Positions 15,297 to 23,858 of a stretch of 64,000 nt of DNA are shown here, in pieces. The notes under the pieces are model-generated. The model ran no database searches and was not told the DNA's origin. It worked only from the letters and a program-made list of their open reading frames with translations. The first letter of the stretch is position 1, and the number at the start of each line of letters is the position of its first letter. Origin of the DNA: Nocardiopsis alba DSM 43377 (GTDB lineage Bacteria; Actinomycetota; Actinomycetes; Streptosporangiales; Streptosporangiaceae); assembly GCF_000341225.1 (NCBI RefSeq), contig NZ_ANAC01000015.1:62001-126000 (forward strand). The letters are read 5' to 3'. The position numbers and the translations under genes were made by a program.

Positions 15297-16310
15297 ATGA
15301 GCGAGGAGACCCCCGGCCTGGACACCGAACGGCTGCGCGCCCACCTGGACCGCGCGGCCCCCGGTCTGGTCTCGGGGCCGCTCACCGCCCGGATGATCAC
15401 CGGCGGCAAGTCCAACCTGACCTACGTGGTCACCGACGGCGACGGATCCTGGGTGGTGCGCCGGCCTCCGCTGGGACACGTCCTGGCCACGGCGCACGAC
15501 ATGTCCCGCGAGTACCGGGTGATGACCGCCCTGGCCCCCACCGACGTCCCGGTACCGCGCACCCACCTCCTGTGCGAGGACACCGAGGTGCTGGGCGCCC
15601 CCTTCTACGTCATGGAACACGTGGCGGGGACGCCCTTCCGCACCCTCGACGAGATCGCCCCGCTGGGGGCCGACGGGGTCCGCGCGGTCGCCGAACACCT
15701 GATCACCACCCTGGGAGACCTGCACGCCGTCGACCCGGAGGAGGTCGGGCTGGGCGACTTCGGTCGCCCCGAGGGTTTCCTGGAACGTCAGGTGCGGCGC
15801 TGGAGCCGACAGTTGGAGGCCTCCCGCAGCCGTGAGCTGCCCGGCATCGACGAACTGCGCGACCGGCTGGCGACCGGCCTTCCCGAGCAGTCGGCGCCCG
15901 CCATCGTGCACGGCGACTACCGGCTGGACAACGTGCTGATCACCGAGGACGGACGGCCGTCCGCGGTCCTCGACTGGGAGATGGCCACCCTGGGCGATCC
16001 GCTCGTGGACCTGGGGCTGATGCTCGTCTATCGGGAGCAGCCGGTCACCGGAGGTCGGGCGGCCGCCACCTCCGCCGAGGGGTTCCCCGCCTCGTCCGAG
16101 CTGGTCCGTATGTACGCCGACGCCACCGGTCGCGACGTCTCCCGCCTGGGCTGGTACGTGGCCTTCGGCTGCTTCAAACTCGCGGTGATCGCCGAGGGCA
16201 TCCATCTGCGGCACACACAAGGACTGACCGTCGGCCAGGGGTTCGACGGGATCGGCGACGTCGTCGCCCCACTGGTGGCACGCGCGCACAGGGTACTGGA
16301 GGAGGACTAG
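15297..16310 (+). CDS. phosphotransferase-family protein (ACAD10/11 kinase-like)
   Basis: The 337-residue protein has an aminoglycoside-phosphotransferase/choline-kinase fold: ITGGKSNLTYVV (nucleotide loop, about residue 35), VVRRPPLG (ATP lysine replaced by Arg in this subfamily), VHGDYRLDNVLI (Brenner motif, catalytic Asp, about residue 207) and LDWEMATLGDPLVDLG (metal-binding Asp). With the next gene it reproduces, as separate proteins, the kinase and dehydrogenase parts of animal ACAD10/11, recently linked to breakdown of 4-hydroxy acids by phosphorylation. Antibiotic resistance is a less likely role in this context. The ATG at 15297 follows GAGGAGAG. Confidence 0.85.
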   Translation: MSEETPGLDTERLRAHLDRAAPGLVSGPLTARMITGGKSNLTYVVTDGDGSWVVRRPPLGHVLATAHDMSREYRVMTALAPTDVPVPRTHLLCEDTEVLGAPFYVMEHVAGTPFRTLDEIAPLGADGVRAVAEHLITTLGDLHAVDPEEVGLGDFGRPEGFLERQVRRWSRQLEASRSRELPGIDELRDRLATGLPEQSAPAIVHGDYRLDNVLITEDGRPSAVLDWEMATLGDPLVDLGLMLVYREQPVTGGRAAATSAEGFPASSELVRMYADATGRDVSRLGWYVAFGCFKLAVIAEGIHLRHTQGLTVGQGFDGIGDVVAPLVARAHRVLEED

Positions 16311-16312
16311 GC

Positions 16313-17524
<1,212 letters not shown>

Positions 17525-17527
17525 GGT

Positions 17528-17564
17528 TCCGGGGGCGGGGGTGCGTTCGGCCCTCCGCCCCGGA
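17528..17564. terminator. probable terminator between the ACAD and TetR genes
   Basis: TCCGGGGGCGG (17528-17538) pairs with CCGCCCCGGA (17555-17564) with a single bulged G. It lies in the 55-base gap between convergent genes. Confidence 0.55.
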
Positions 17565-17579
17565 CCGGCCGGCCTCCGG

Positions 17580-18194
17580 TCAGGGGCGCAGACCGGCCAA
17601 CAGCAGATCGGCGAAGTGGCGACCCACGTCCCGGCCCGTGAGCGGTCCGTCGTGGCGATACCAGGTGCTCAGGTGGTGCACCGAGCCGAAGAAGTAGTCC
17701 ACGACCAGGTCGGCGGGCACGTCGTCCCGGAAGACGCCCTCGGCCCGGCCCCGTTCGATCATGGCGCGGAAGAGCTCGTGGTACTCCCGGCGTTCGGCGC
17801 GCACGCCGCGCTGCTTCTCCGGAGGGAGCTGGTGCATCGATCGGAAGAAGATCGTGCTGTCGTCGAGGTTGTCCACGCTGGTGACGATGACGTCGACGGC
17901 GGCCGCGTGCACCAGGTCGGCGACCGGTTCGTCGCGCGAGGCGATCTCACGGAGGTGTTCGGTCTGCATCCGCAGCACGCGGGCGTAGATCTCGTAGAGC
18001 AGATCGTCCTTGGAGCCGAAGTAGTGGTACATGGCGCCCTTGGTGACGCCGGCGGCGGAGACGACCTCCTGGACCGAGGTGCTCTCGTACCCCCGCTCGG
18101 CGAACAGGCGGGTGGCGGCGCTCAAGAGCCGTTCGGGCACCGAACCGTTCGGGGACCCCGTTCTGTCGGCCCCTCTCCCCTTCTCCACGCTCAC
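17580..18194 (-). CDS. TetR-family repressor of the SDR-kinase-ACAD operon
   Basis: The 204-residue protein has a standard TetR HTH (SVPERLLSAATRLFAERGYE ... VVSAAGVTKGAMYHYFGSK, residues about 18-65). The C-terminal ligand domain is of the TetR_C_33/KstR2-like type common in fatty-acid and steroid regulators (FFRSMHQLPPEKQRGVRAER). It is convergent with the operon it probably controls. The operator upstream of this gene (18241-18257) matches the palindrome in front of the SDR, so the protein likely represses both and is released by an acyl-CoA. The GTG at 18194 was chosen, since the longer frame would run through the operator. Confidence 0.85.
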   Translation of the reverse strand: MSVEKGRGADRTGSPNGSVPERLLSAATRLFAERGYESTSVQEVVSAAGVTKGAMYHYFGSKDDLLYEIYARVLRMQTEHLREIASRDEPVADLVHAAAVDVIVTSVDNLDDSTIFFRSMHQLPPEKQRGVRAERREYHELFRAMIERGRAEGVFRDDVPADLVVDYFFGSVHHLSTWYRHDGPLTGRDVGRHFADLLLAGLRP

Positions 18195-18238
18195 CCCCGT
18201 GTCCCGCCCCCCGGCGGTGGTCGACCATCGACCGGGAC

Positions 18239-18257
18239 AGCATACCGACCGGATGGT
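18239..18257 (-). promoter_or_regulatory. operator and -10 of the TetR gene
   Basis: ACCGACCGGATGGT (18244-18257) has the same ACCNNCCGGNNGGT symmetry as the SDR operator and differs from it at two positions. It abuts the minus-strand -10 TATGCT (18239-18244), so binding would block the gene's own promoter. Confidence 0.75.
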
Positions 18258-18312
18258 ACCCGGCACGCGTACGCGGCGGCGGGAGCCTCGGCCGGCCGTC
18301 CGGCCCGCGGTG

Positions 18313-19173
18313 TCAGCTCGACCGGGCCGTCTCGACCCCGGGACGCTCCGCGGCCTTCCGGGCGACCGCGCGTTCGTGCGGGACGACCAGCGGGGTGCCG
18401 GTGCGGGGGTCGGGGATCACGTCGCAGTCCAGGCCGAACACCGCGCGCACCCGGTCGGCGGTGACCACCTCCTCGGGCGGCCCGTCGGCGACCACCGCTC
18501 CCCCGCGCATCATCACCAGACGGGTCGCGAACCGCGCCGCCTGCGCCAGGTCGTGCAGGACCGCGACGACCGTGCGTCCTTCCCGGTGCAGTTCGGCGAA
18601 GAGTTCCAGGAGGTCGTACTGGTGGGCGATGTCCAGGAAGGTGGTGGGCTCGTCCAGGAGCAGGAGGGGGCTGTCCTGGGCGAGCACCATCGCCACCCAC
18701 GCGCGTTGGCGCTGTCCTCCGGAGAGCGATCCGACGTGCGTCTCGGCCAGGTCCGACAGACCGGTCAGCTCCAGGGCGCGGGCGATGGCCTCCTCGTCCT
18801 CGGGGCTCCACTGGCGCAGCAGGGTGTGGTGGGGGAAGCGTCCCCGCGCGGCCAACGCCCGGACCGTGATGCCCTCGGGGGCCAGCGGGTTCTGCGGGAG
18901 CAGCGCCAGCCGTCGGGCGACCGCCTTGGGACGTTGGGAGCGCACGTCCGTCCCGTGCAGCAGCACCCGTCCGCGGACCGGCCTGTTCACCCGCCCCAGG
19001 GCCTTGAGGAGGGTGGACTTTCCGCAGCCGTTGGGGCCGACGATCACGGTGAAGCCGCCCTCGTCGATCTCCAGGTCCAGGTCGCGGACGATCGGATCGC
19101 CCCCGTATCCCAGGGTGAGCCCCTCTGCCGCCAGTACCGGTGCGGTGGTCCCGCGCACGTCCTCGACGCTCAC
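18313..19173 (-). CDS. iron-siderophore ABC transporter, ATP-binding protein
   Basis: The 286-residue protein is a FecE/FepC-type ATPase that drives ferric-siderophore import. It shows Walker A GPNGCGKST, the Q-loop LLPQNPLAPEG, signature LSGGQRQRAWVAMVLAQ, Walker B LLLLDEPTTFLD and the switch His in VLHDLAQA. The GTG at 19173 overlaps the stop of the permease gene as GTGA and has AAGGGAAG upstream. An ATG at 19191 is possible but lacks a good site. It is the last gene of a four-gene operon under an iron box. Confidence 0.9.
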   Translation of the reverse strand: MSVEDVRGTTAPVLAAEGLTLGYGGDPIVRDLDLEIDEGGFTVIVGPNGCGKSTLLKALGRVNRPVRGRVLLHGTDVRSQRPKAVARRLALLPQNPLAPEGITVRALAARGRFPHHTLLRQWSPEDEEAIARALELTGLSDLAETHVGSLSGGQRQRAWVAMVLAQDSPLLLLDEPTTFLDIAHQYDLLELFAELHREGRTVVAVLHDLAQAARFATRLVMMRGGAVVADGPPEEVVTADRVRAVFGLDCDVIPDPRTGTPLVVPHERAVARKAAERPGVETARSS

Positions 19174-20264
19174 AGACTTCCCTTTCGCCATTCGCGGATC
19201 AGCAGATATCCCAGGTACACGCCGCCCAGGGCCAGGGTGAAGATCCCCACCGGCAGCCGTTCGCCGATGGGCGACTGTTGCACGGCCAGGTCGGCGCAGA
19301 CCAACAACAGGGCCCCCACCAGGCCGGAGAGCACCAGGTTCGGCCCCTGTGCGGCGCTCAGCCGACGGGCGATCTGGGGCGCGGTCAGGGAGATGAAGGC
19401 GATCGGTCCGGCCACGCTCACGGCGGCGGCCGACAGCACCACGGAGAGGACGACCGCGCCGGTACGCGTGGTGGTGGCGCGGGTGCCCAGGGCCTCGGCG
19501 AGCTCGTCGCCCATCTCGTTGACGGTGATCGGCCCGGCCAGGGCGAGGACGAACGGTACCGCCAGGAGGACGACGAGCCAGATGGTGGCGGCGTGCTCCC
19601 AGGAGCGCGCGCCCAGGCTGCCGTTGATATAGGCCGACAGGACCCCGGCCTGGTCGCGGGCCATCACCGAGACCACGAAGTGGGTGAAGGCCTGGGCCAT
19701 GGCGGCCACCCCGATCCCTGCGACGATGAGTCGCCCGGGGTGGCGCAGGCCGGTCCCGGTCACCAGAGCGACCACGACGATCGCCAGGGTCGCGCCGGCC
19801 AACGCGCCCAGGGGCACGGGGACGACGCCCGGCAGCATGAGGGCGGCCACCGCCGCGCCCGCCCCGGCTCCGGCCCCCAGGCCGATCACGTCGGGGCTGC
19901 CCAAGGGGTTGCGGGTGACCGATTGGAAGAGCGCCCCGGCCAGGCCCAGGGCGACCCCCGTCCCGGCCGCGACGGCCAGTCGAGGGCCGCGCAGGCGTTC
20001 GAGGACGAACAGGTGGGTGGTCTCGCCCTCGCCGAACAGCGCGGCGGGAAGCCGGGTGAGGGGGATCCCGAGGCGGCCCAGGCTCAGGGTTGCCGCGGCG
20101 GCCACGAGCAGGACCGCCAGAAGGAGGGCGGACGTCACGAGCGATCGGGTGTGGACGGGCAGCGCGACGTGTCGCCCCAGGCGCAGGATCCGGCCGGTGG
20201 GACGTTCGTCCGGGCCGGGTGGCGCGACGTCGGGGCGCGGCCCCGTCGGGATCGTGCGGCTCAC
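19170..20264 (-). CDS. iron-siderophore ABC transporter permease (FecCD family)
   Basis: The 364-residue polytopic protein has about ten membrane segments and the FecCD/BtuC signatures GVALGLAGALFQSVTRNPLG (about residue 100), RLIVAGIGVAAMAQAF, GSLGARSWEHA, VAGPIAFISLTAPQIARRL and the C-terminal GERLPVGIFTLALGGVYLGY. An N-terminal soluble extension of about 40 residues precedes the first helix. The GTG at 20264 overlaps the upstream permease stop by four bases and follows AAGGGGAA. It forms a heterodimer with the product of the next gene upstream. Confidence 0.9.
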   Translation of the reverse strand: MSRTIPTGPRPDVAPPGPDERPTGRILRLGRHVALPVHTRSLVTSALLLAVLLVAAAATLSLGRLGIPLTRLPAALFGEGETTHLFVLERLRGPRLAVAAGTGVALGLAGALFQSVTRNPLGSPDVIGLGAGAGAGAAVAALMLPGVVPVPLGALAGATLAIVVVALVTGTGLRHPGRLIVAGIGVAAMAQAFTHFVVSVMARDQAGVLSAYINGSLGARSWEHAATIWLVVLLAVPFVLALAGPITVNEMGDELAEALGTRATTTRTGAVVLSVVLSAAAVSVAGPIAFISLTAPQIARRLSAAQGPNLVLSGLVGALLLVCADLAVQQSPIGERLPVGIFTLALGGVYLGYLLIREWRKGSL

Positions 20265-21286
20265 GTGTTCCCCTTCGTCCTGCGCAGTACGTACAACAGC
20301 ACCGGGGCGCCGACGAAGGCGGTGACCACCCCGACCATGAGTTCCGTGGGGCGCACGATGGTGCGGCCCACGACGTCGGCGACCAGGAGCAGCGTCGGGC
20401 CCACCAGGACCGCGAAGGGCACCTGGAGACGGAAGTCCACCCCCACCAGGGCGCGCACCACGTGGGGTACGGCCAGACCGACGAAGGCGATGGGTCCGGC
20501 CAGCGCCGTGGCCCCCGAGGCCAGCAGGACCCCGGCGACCAGTCCGCCCCCGCGCGTGAGCGTGACGTCGGCCCCGGTGGCCACGGCCGCCTCCTCGCCC
20601 AGGGCCAGCGCGTTCAGCCCGCCCATGACGGCCAGGGCGATGAGGAGGCCGGGGACGATCACCGGCAGCACCGCGACGACGACCTCGGTGCCGCGCCCGG
20701 CCAGCGAGCCCACCACCCAGTAGCGGTAGCTGTCGAAGACGTCGGGCAGGCTCAGCGCCACCGCCTGCACATAGGCGGTGAGCACGGCCGAGACGACCGC
20801 TCCGGCCAGGAGCAGACGGACCATGCCGCCGTCGCCGCCCCGGGTGCCCACCGTGTAGGCGGCCAGCCCGGCCAGGAGGGCCCCGGGCAGAGCCCACCAG
20901 ACCGTGCCGGTGACCGAGGTCGGGCCGAGGACGGCGGTGGCGGTGACCACCGCGGCGGCCGCGCCGGCGTTCACCCCGAGCAGGCCCGGGTCGGCCAGCG
21001 GGTTACGGGTGATGCCCTGCATGAGGGTTCCGGCCAGGGCCAGGGCCGCCCCGGCCACCATCCCCGCGAGGGTCCGGGGGATCCGGCTCTCCACCACGGT
21101 GACGGTGTAGGGGTCGGCCCCGCCGGCGAAGACCTTCCAGACCTCCGCGGGCGGGGTGGGCCTGCTGCCGGCGACCAGGCTGAGGAGGACCGCCCCCGCC
21201 AGGGCCGCGGTGGCCGCGACGAACATGAGCGCGGTGCGGGTCGGGGCGATCCGGCGCGGGCGTGTCCTGAGATTCACCGAGGACAC
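20261..21286 (-). CDS. iron-siderophore ABC transporter permease (FecCD family), first subunit
   Basis: The 341-residue FecCD permease shows SRIPRTLAGMVAGAALALAG, GITRNPLADPGLLGVNAGAA, YWVVGSLAGRG, ALAGPIAFVGLAVPHVVRAL and ELMVGVVTAFVGAPVLLYVL. It has nine to ten membrane helices and no signal peptide. The GTG at 21286 lies two bases after the stop of the binding-protein gene; a second GTG at 21277 is an alternative. No clear ribosome-binding site is present, so translation probably depends on coupling to the upstream gene. Confidence 0.88.
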   Translation of the reverse strand: MSSVNLRTRPRRIAPTRTALMFVAATAALAGAVLLSLVAGSRPTPPAEVWKVFAGGADPYTVTVVESRIPRTLAGMVAGAALALAGTLMQGITRNPLADPGLLGVNAGAAAAVVTATAVLGPTSVTGTVWWALPGALLAGLAAYTVGTRGGDGGMVRLLLAGAVVSAVLTAYVQAVALSLPDVFDSYRYWVVGSLAGRGTEVVVAVLPVIVPGLLIALAVMGGLNALALGEEAAVATGADVTLTRGGGLVAGVLLASGATALAGPIAFVGLAVPHVVRALVGVDFRLQVPFAVLVGPTLLLVADVVGRTIVRPTELMVGVVTAFVGAPVLLYVLRRTKGNT

Positions 21287-21288
21287 GT

Positions 21289-22314
21289 TCAGTCGTCGAG
21301 ACGGGCGGCGGCCTCCTCGATGAGAGGCACGTAGCGGTCGATGACCCAGGGGACGGTGAGCGGGTTGATCAGCGAGGAGGCCGTGACGAAGGAGTTGTCC
21401 TCGGCCGCGACCACGGCGCCCCGCTCGATCGCGGGGATGGCCGCGTACAGGTCCTGGGCCTCGATCTCGGCCCGGGTCTCGGGGTCGGTGTAGAAGGTGA
21501 AGATCAGGTCGCTGTCGGAGAGGTCGGCGGCGTTCTCCAGCCCGATGAGGGCGGAGTCGGTGCCCTCGGTCTCGGGGAAGGTCTCCACGGCCGGGTCGAC
21601 CTCCAGGCCGAGGCCGCGGACCATGGCCACGCGCTGTTCGTCGGGGAGGAAGACGCCGAGCGTTCCGGGACCGTCGGTGTAGATGTAGGAGAAGGTCAGG
21701 TCGGCGAACTCGGGGTTGTCCTCGGCGGCCTGTTCGAAGCGGTCCTCGATCTCGGTGATGAGGACCTCGGCCTCCTCCGACTGGCCGAGCGCCTCGCCGA
21801 TCGTCCGGATCTGCTGGTCCCAGTCGGTGCTCCAGGGCAGGTCGGGGTAGGCGACCGTGGGGGCGATGTCGGACAGGACGTCGTACTGCTCCTGGGTGAT
21901 CCCGGACCAGGGGGCGAGGATGACGTCGGGGGCGAGTTCGATGACGGCCTCGAAGTCGATGTCGTCGGCGCCGGTGAACTGTTCGGGGAGTTCCTCGCCG
22001 GCCTCGGTGACGGCCTCGTGGATCCAGGGGAGGTAGCCGGTGTCGTCGCTGCCCCACTCGTAGCTCTCGATGCCGACCGGCACGGTGCCCAGCGCGATGG
22101 CGGTCTCGGCCGACCCCTGTCCGAGAGTGACGACCCGCTCGGGCCGCTCGGGGATCTCGGCGGTGCCCAGGGCGCTCTCGATCTCGACGGGGAAGGTACC
22201 GTCGGCGGAGGCGGGGGCCCGGTCGTCGTCGCTCTCGGGTCCGCAGGCGGCGAGGCCGAGGGCCAGGGCCGCGGTGAGTCCGAGGCCGCCGACGCGGCGC
22301 AGGGTGGGGTTCAT
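21289..22314 (-). CDS. iron-siderophore ABC transporter, substrate-binding lipoprotein
   Basis: The 341-residue protein has a lipoprotein signal peptide (RRVGGLGLTAALALGLAAC, Cys24 in the LAAC lipobox), then a class III periplasmic-binding fold: IPERPERVVTLGQGSAETAI, FEAVIELAPDVILAPWSGIT, FSYIYTDGPGTLGVFLPDEQ and LINPLTVPWVIDRYVPLIEE. It would capture a ferric siderophore outside the membrane and hand it to the two permeases. The long Asp/Glu-rich surface suggests a cationic or metal-loaded ligand. The ATG at 22314 places the signal peptide at the N-terminus. Its promoter carries the DtxR/IdeR box. Confidence 0.9.
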   Translation of the reverse strand: MNPTLRRVGGLGLTAALALGLAACGPESDDDRAPASADGTFPVEIESALGTAEIPERPERVVTLGQGSAETAIALGTVPVGIESYEWGSDDTGYLPWIHEAVTEAGEELPEQFTGADDIDFEAVIELAPDVILAPWSGITQEQYDVLSDIAPTVAYPDLPWSTDWDQQIRTIGEALGQSEEAEVLITEIEDRFEQAAEDNPEFADLTFSYIYTDGPGTLGVFLPDEQRVAMVRGLGLEVDPAVETFPETEGTDSALIGLENAADLSDSDLIFTFYTDPETRAEIEAQDLYAAIPAIERGAVVAAEDNSFVTASSLINPLTVPWVIDRYVPLIEEAAARLDD

Positions 22315-22440
22315 GCTCACTGCTCTCTTCGTCATGGGGACGGGTCGCACCATGACCGGTGGACCGTTGCCGCGTAGGGGGGACACCCATGTTCGGGCAG
22401 CACTGAAAGACGCACATATCGTGCTGAACCCGACAGGAAT

Positions 22441-22459
22441 GTAGGTTAGTCTAACCTAA
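22441..22459 (-). promoter_or_regulatory. DtxR/IdeR iron box of the siderophore transporter operon
   Basis: GTAGGTTAGTCTAACCTAA matches the DtxR/IdeR consensus TTAGGTTAGSCTAACCTAA at all but the first base and the central position. It lies about 130 bases upstream of the binding-protein start. With Fe2+ loaded repressor the operon would be off; iron starvation would open it. Confidence 0.85.
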
Positions 22460-22535
22460 CCCCAAGAGATTTCAATATCCTCCCCCGGACAGAACGAGGC
22501 CCCCTGCCCTCCCTCGAAGGACCCCTCGCACGAGG

Positions 22536-22570
22536 ACGGGGCCGGCACGACCCCACCGCACCGGCCCCGT
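22536..22570 (-). terminator. terminator after the FAD monooxygenase gene
   Basis: ACGGGGCCGG (22536-22545) pairs perfectly with CCGGCCCCGT (22561-22570). It lies 18 bases beyond the stop of the leftward gene. Confidence 0.75.
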
Positions 22571-22588
22571 GTCCCTCCGCGCCCGACC

Positions 22589-23737
22589 TCAGGGACGGCG
22601 GCCGGTGAGCACGCCGCTCGTCCTCTCCAGAAGGTCGATGTGCCGACGGGTGACCAGGGCCCCCGAACGTTCCGGCCCCAGGGCCCGCGCCGGGGGCAGC
22701 TCCAGCAGGAACTCCGCACCCGACGCCGCCGCGCGCGTCACCCGGCCTCGACGGTCACGCTCGTACCGGCGCAGCGCCTCGGCCGGATCGTCCCCGGCCC
22801 CGGCCGCGCCGAGGACCTCGGTGAGCGCCCAGGCGTCCTCCAACGCCTGATCCGGACCGGGCGAGTCCGCAGAGGAGAAGGGGTGCGCCGCGTCGCCCAG
22901 GAGGGTGGCCCCGCCCTTCCCCCACACCTTCGGCACCCGTTGCCGCACGTACTCGAACAGCGCCGGCTCGACGCCGTCGCCCTGGTCCAGGACCGCGCGC
23001 GTCCACGGGTCGTCCCAGTCGGCGAACAGCCTGCGCAGCACGCCCATCGGAGAACGGGGCGCCCGGAGCCCGGGACGCCAGCGCACGTCGAACCACCATC
23101 GGACCAGACCGTCCCCGGCCGGCATGATCCCGCACTCGCCCTGACGCCCCCGGACCACGGCGGCGACCGTCCCCGACGCCATCTCGCCGGGTACGGCGGT
23201 CAGCCCGTGCCAGCCGGCCCGACCGGTCGGACGGGAGGGGTCTCCGTCCCACAGGTCGCGCCGGGCCGCCGAGCGCACACCGTCGGCCCCGACCACGACG
23301 TCGCCGGTGGCGGCGCTGCCATCCCCGAACAGGGCGCTCACCGTACCGTCGGGGTTCTCCCGCACCCGCGTGCAGATCCGACCGGAGCGCACGGTGCCCT
23401 CGGGAAGACCGTCGGCGATCGTCTCCAACAGGTCCCGGCGGGGCATCGCGCGCCACGCGTGCCCGAAACGCGCGCCGATCGCGTCCGTGTCGAGCGTGTG
23501 CCGCACCCGCCCGGAGGGGTCCCTGACCTCGATCCCGTCCAGGCGACGGCCGAGGCCGGACACGTCCACTCCCAGGGCGTCCAGGGCCGCGACTCCGTTC
23601 GGCCGCAACCCGATCCCGACCTCGACGGCCGGCGGTCCGCCCTCGCGTTCGTGGACCTCCACCTCGTGCCCGGCCCCGACCAGCCCTCGGGCCAGGGCGA
23701 GACCGCCCACCCCCGCTCCGACGATGACGACCCTCAT
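22589..23737 (-). CDS. FAD-dependent monooxygenase (PHBH/UbiH type)
   Basis: The 382-residue class A flavin monooxygenase shows the N-terminal dinucleotide-binding VVIVGAGVGGLALARGL, the DG motif VVVGADGVRSAARR (about residue 160) and the GD motif TLLGDAAHPFSSADSPG (about 290). GPDQALEDAWAL replaces the more usual GxNxGxxDA sequence. It would hydroxylate an aromatic or similar compound using NAD(P)H and O2. A GGAGGGAA ribosome-binding site precedes the ATG at 23737. No cluster of related genes is nearby, so the substrate cannot be inferred. Confidence 0.88.
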   Translation of the reverse strand: MRVVIVGAGVGGLALARGLVGAGHEVEVHEREGGPPAVEVGIGLRPNGVAALDALGVDVSGLGRRLDGIEVRDPSGRVRHTLDTDAIGARFGHAWRAMPRRDLLETIADGLPEGTVRSGRICTRVRENPDGTVSALFGDGSAATGDVVVGADGVRSAARRDLWDGDPSRPTGRAGWHGLTAVPGEMASGTVAAVVRGRQGECGIMPAGDGLVRWWFDVRWRPGLRAPRSPMGVLRRLFADWDDPWTRAVLDQGDGVEPALFEYVRQRVPKVWGKGGATLLGDAAHPFSSADSPGPDQALEDAWALTEVLGAAGAGDDPAEALRRYERDRRGRVTRAAASGAEFLLELPPARALGPERSGALVTRRHIDLLERTSGVLTGRRP

Positions 23738-23820
23738 GACGGTTCCCTCCACGTTCGTCCTGATACCGACACCGTACTGACGGACCGGCTCCGCGTGCCG
23801 GTTCCACGGAGGATCGGGGA

Positions 23821-23851
23821 GGCCGCCGCCGGGCACGGCCCGACGGCGGCC
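23821..23851 (-). terminator. terminator after the glucosidase gene
   Basis: GGCCGCCG (23821-23828) pairs with CGGCGGCC (23844-23851), and an inner GGGC/GCCC pair extends the fold. It begins eight bases beyond the glucosidase stop. Confidence 0.65.
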
Positions 23852-23858
23852 CCGAGGA

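Noticed and set aside
15297..16310. aminoglycoside resistance gene
   Set aside because: The fold is shared, but tight coupling to an acyl-CoA dehydrogenase and the ACAD-type sequence point to lipid metabolism.
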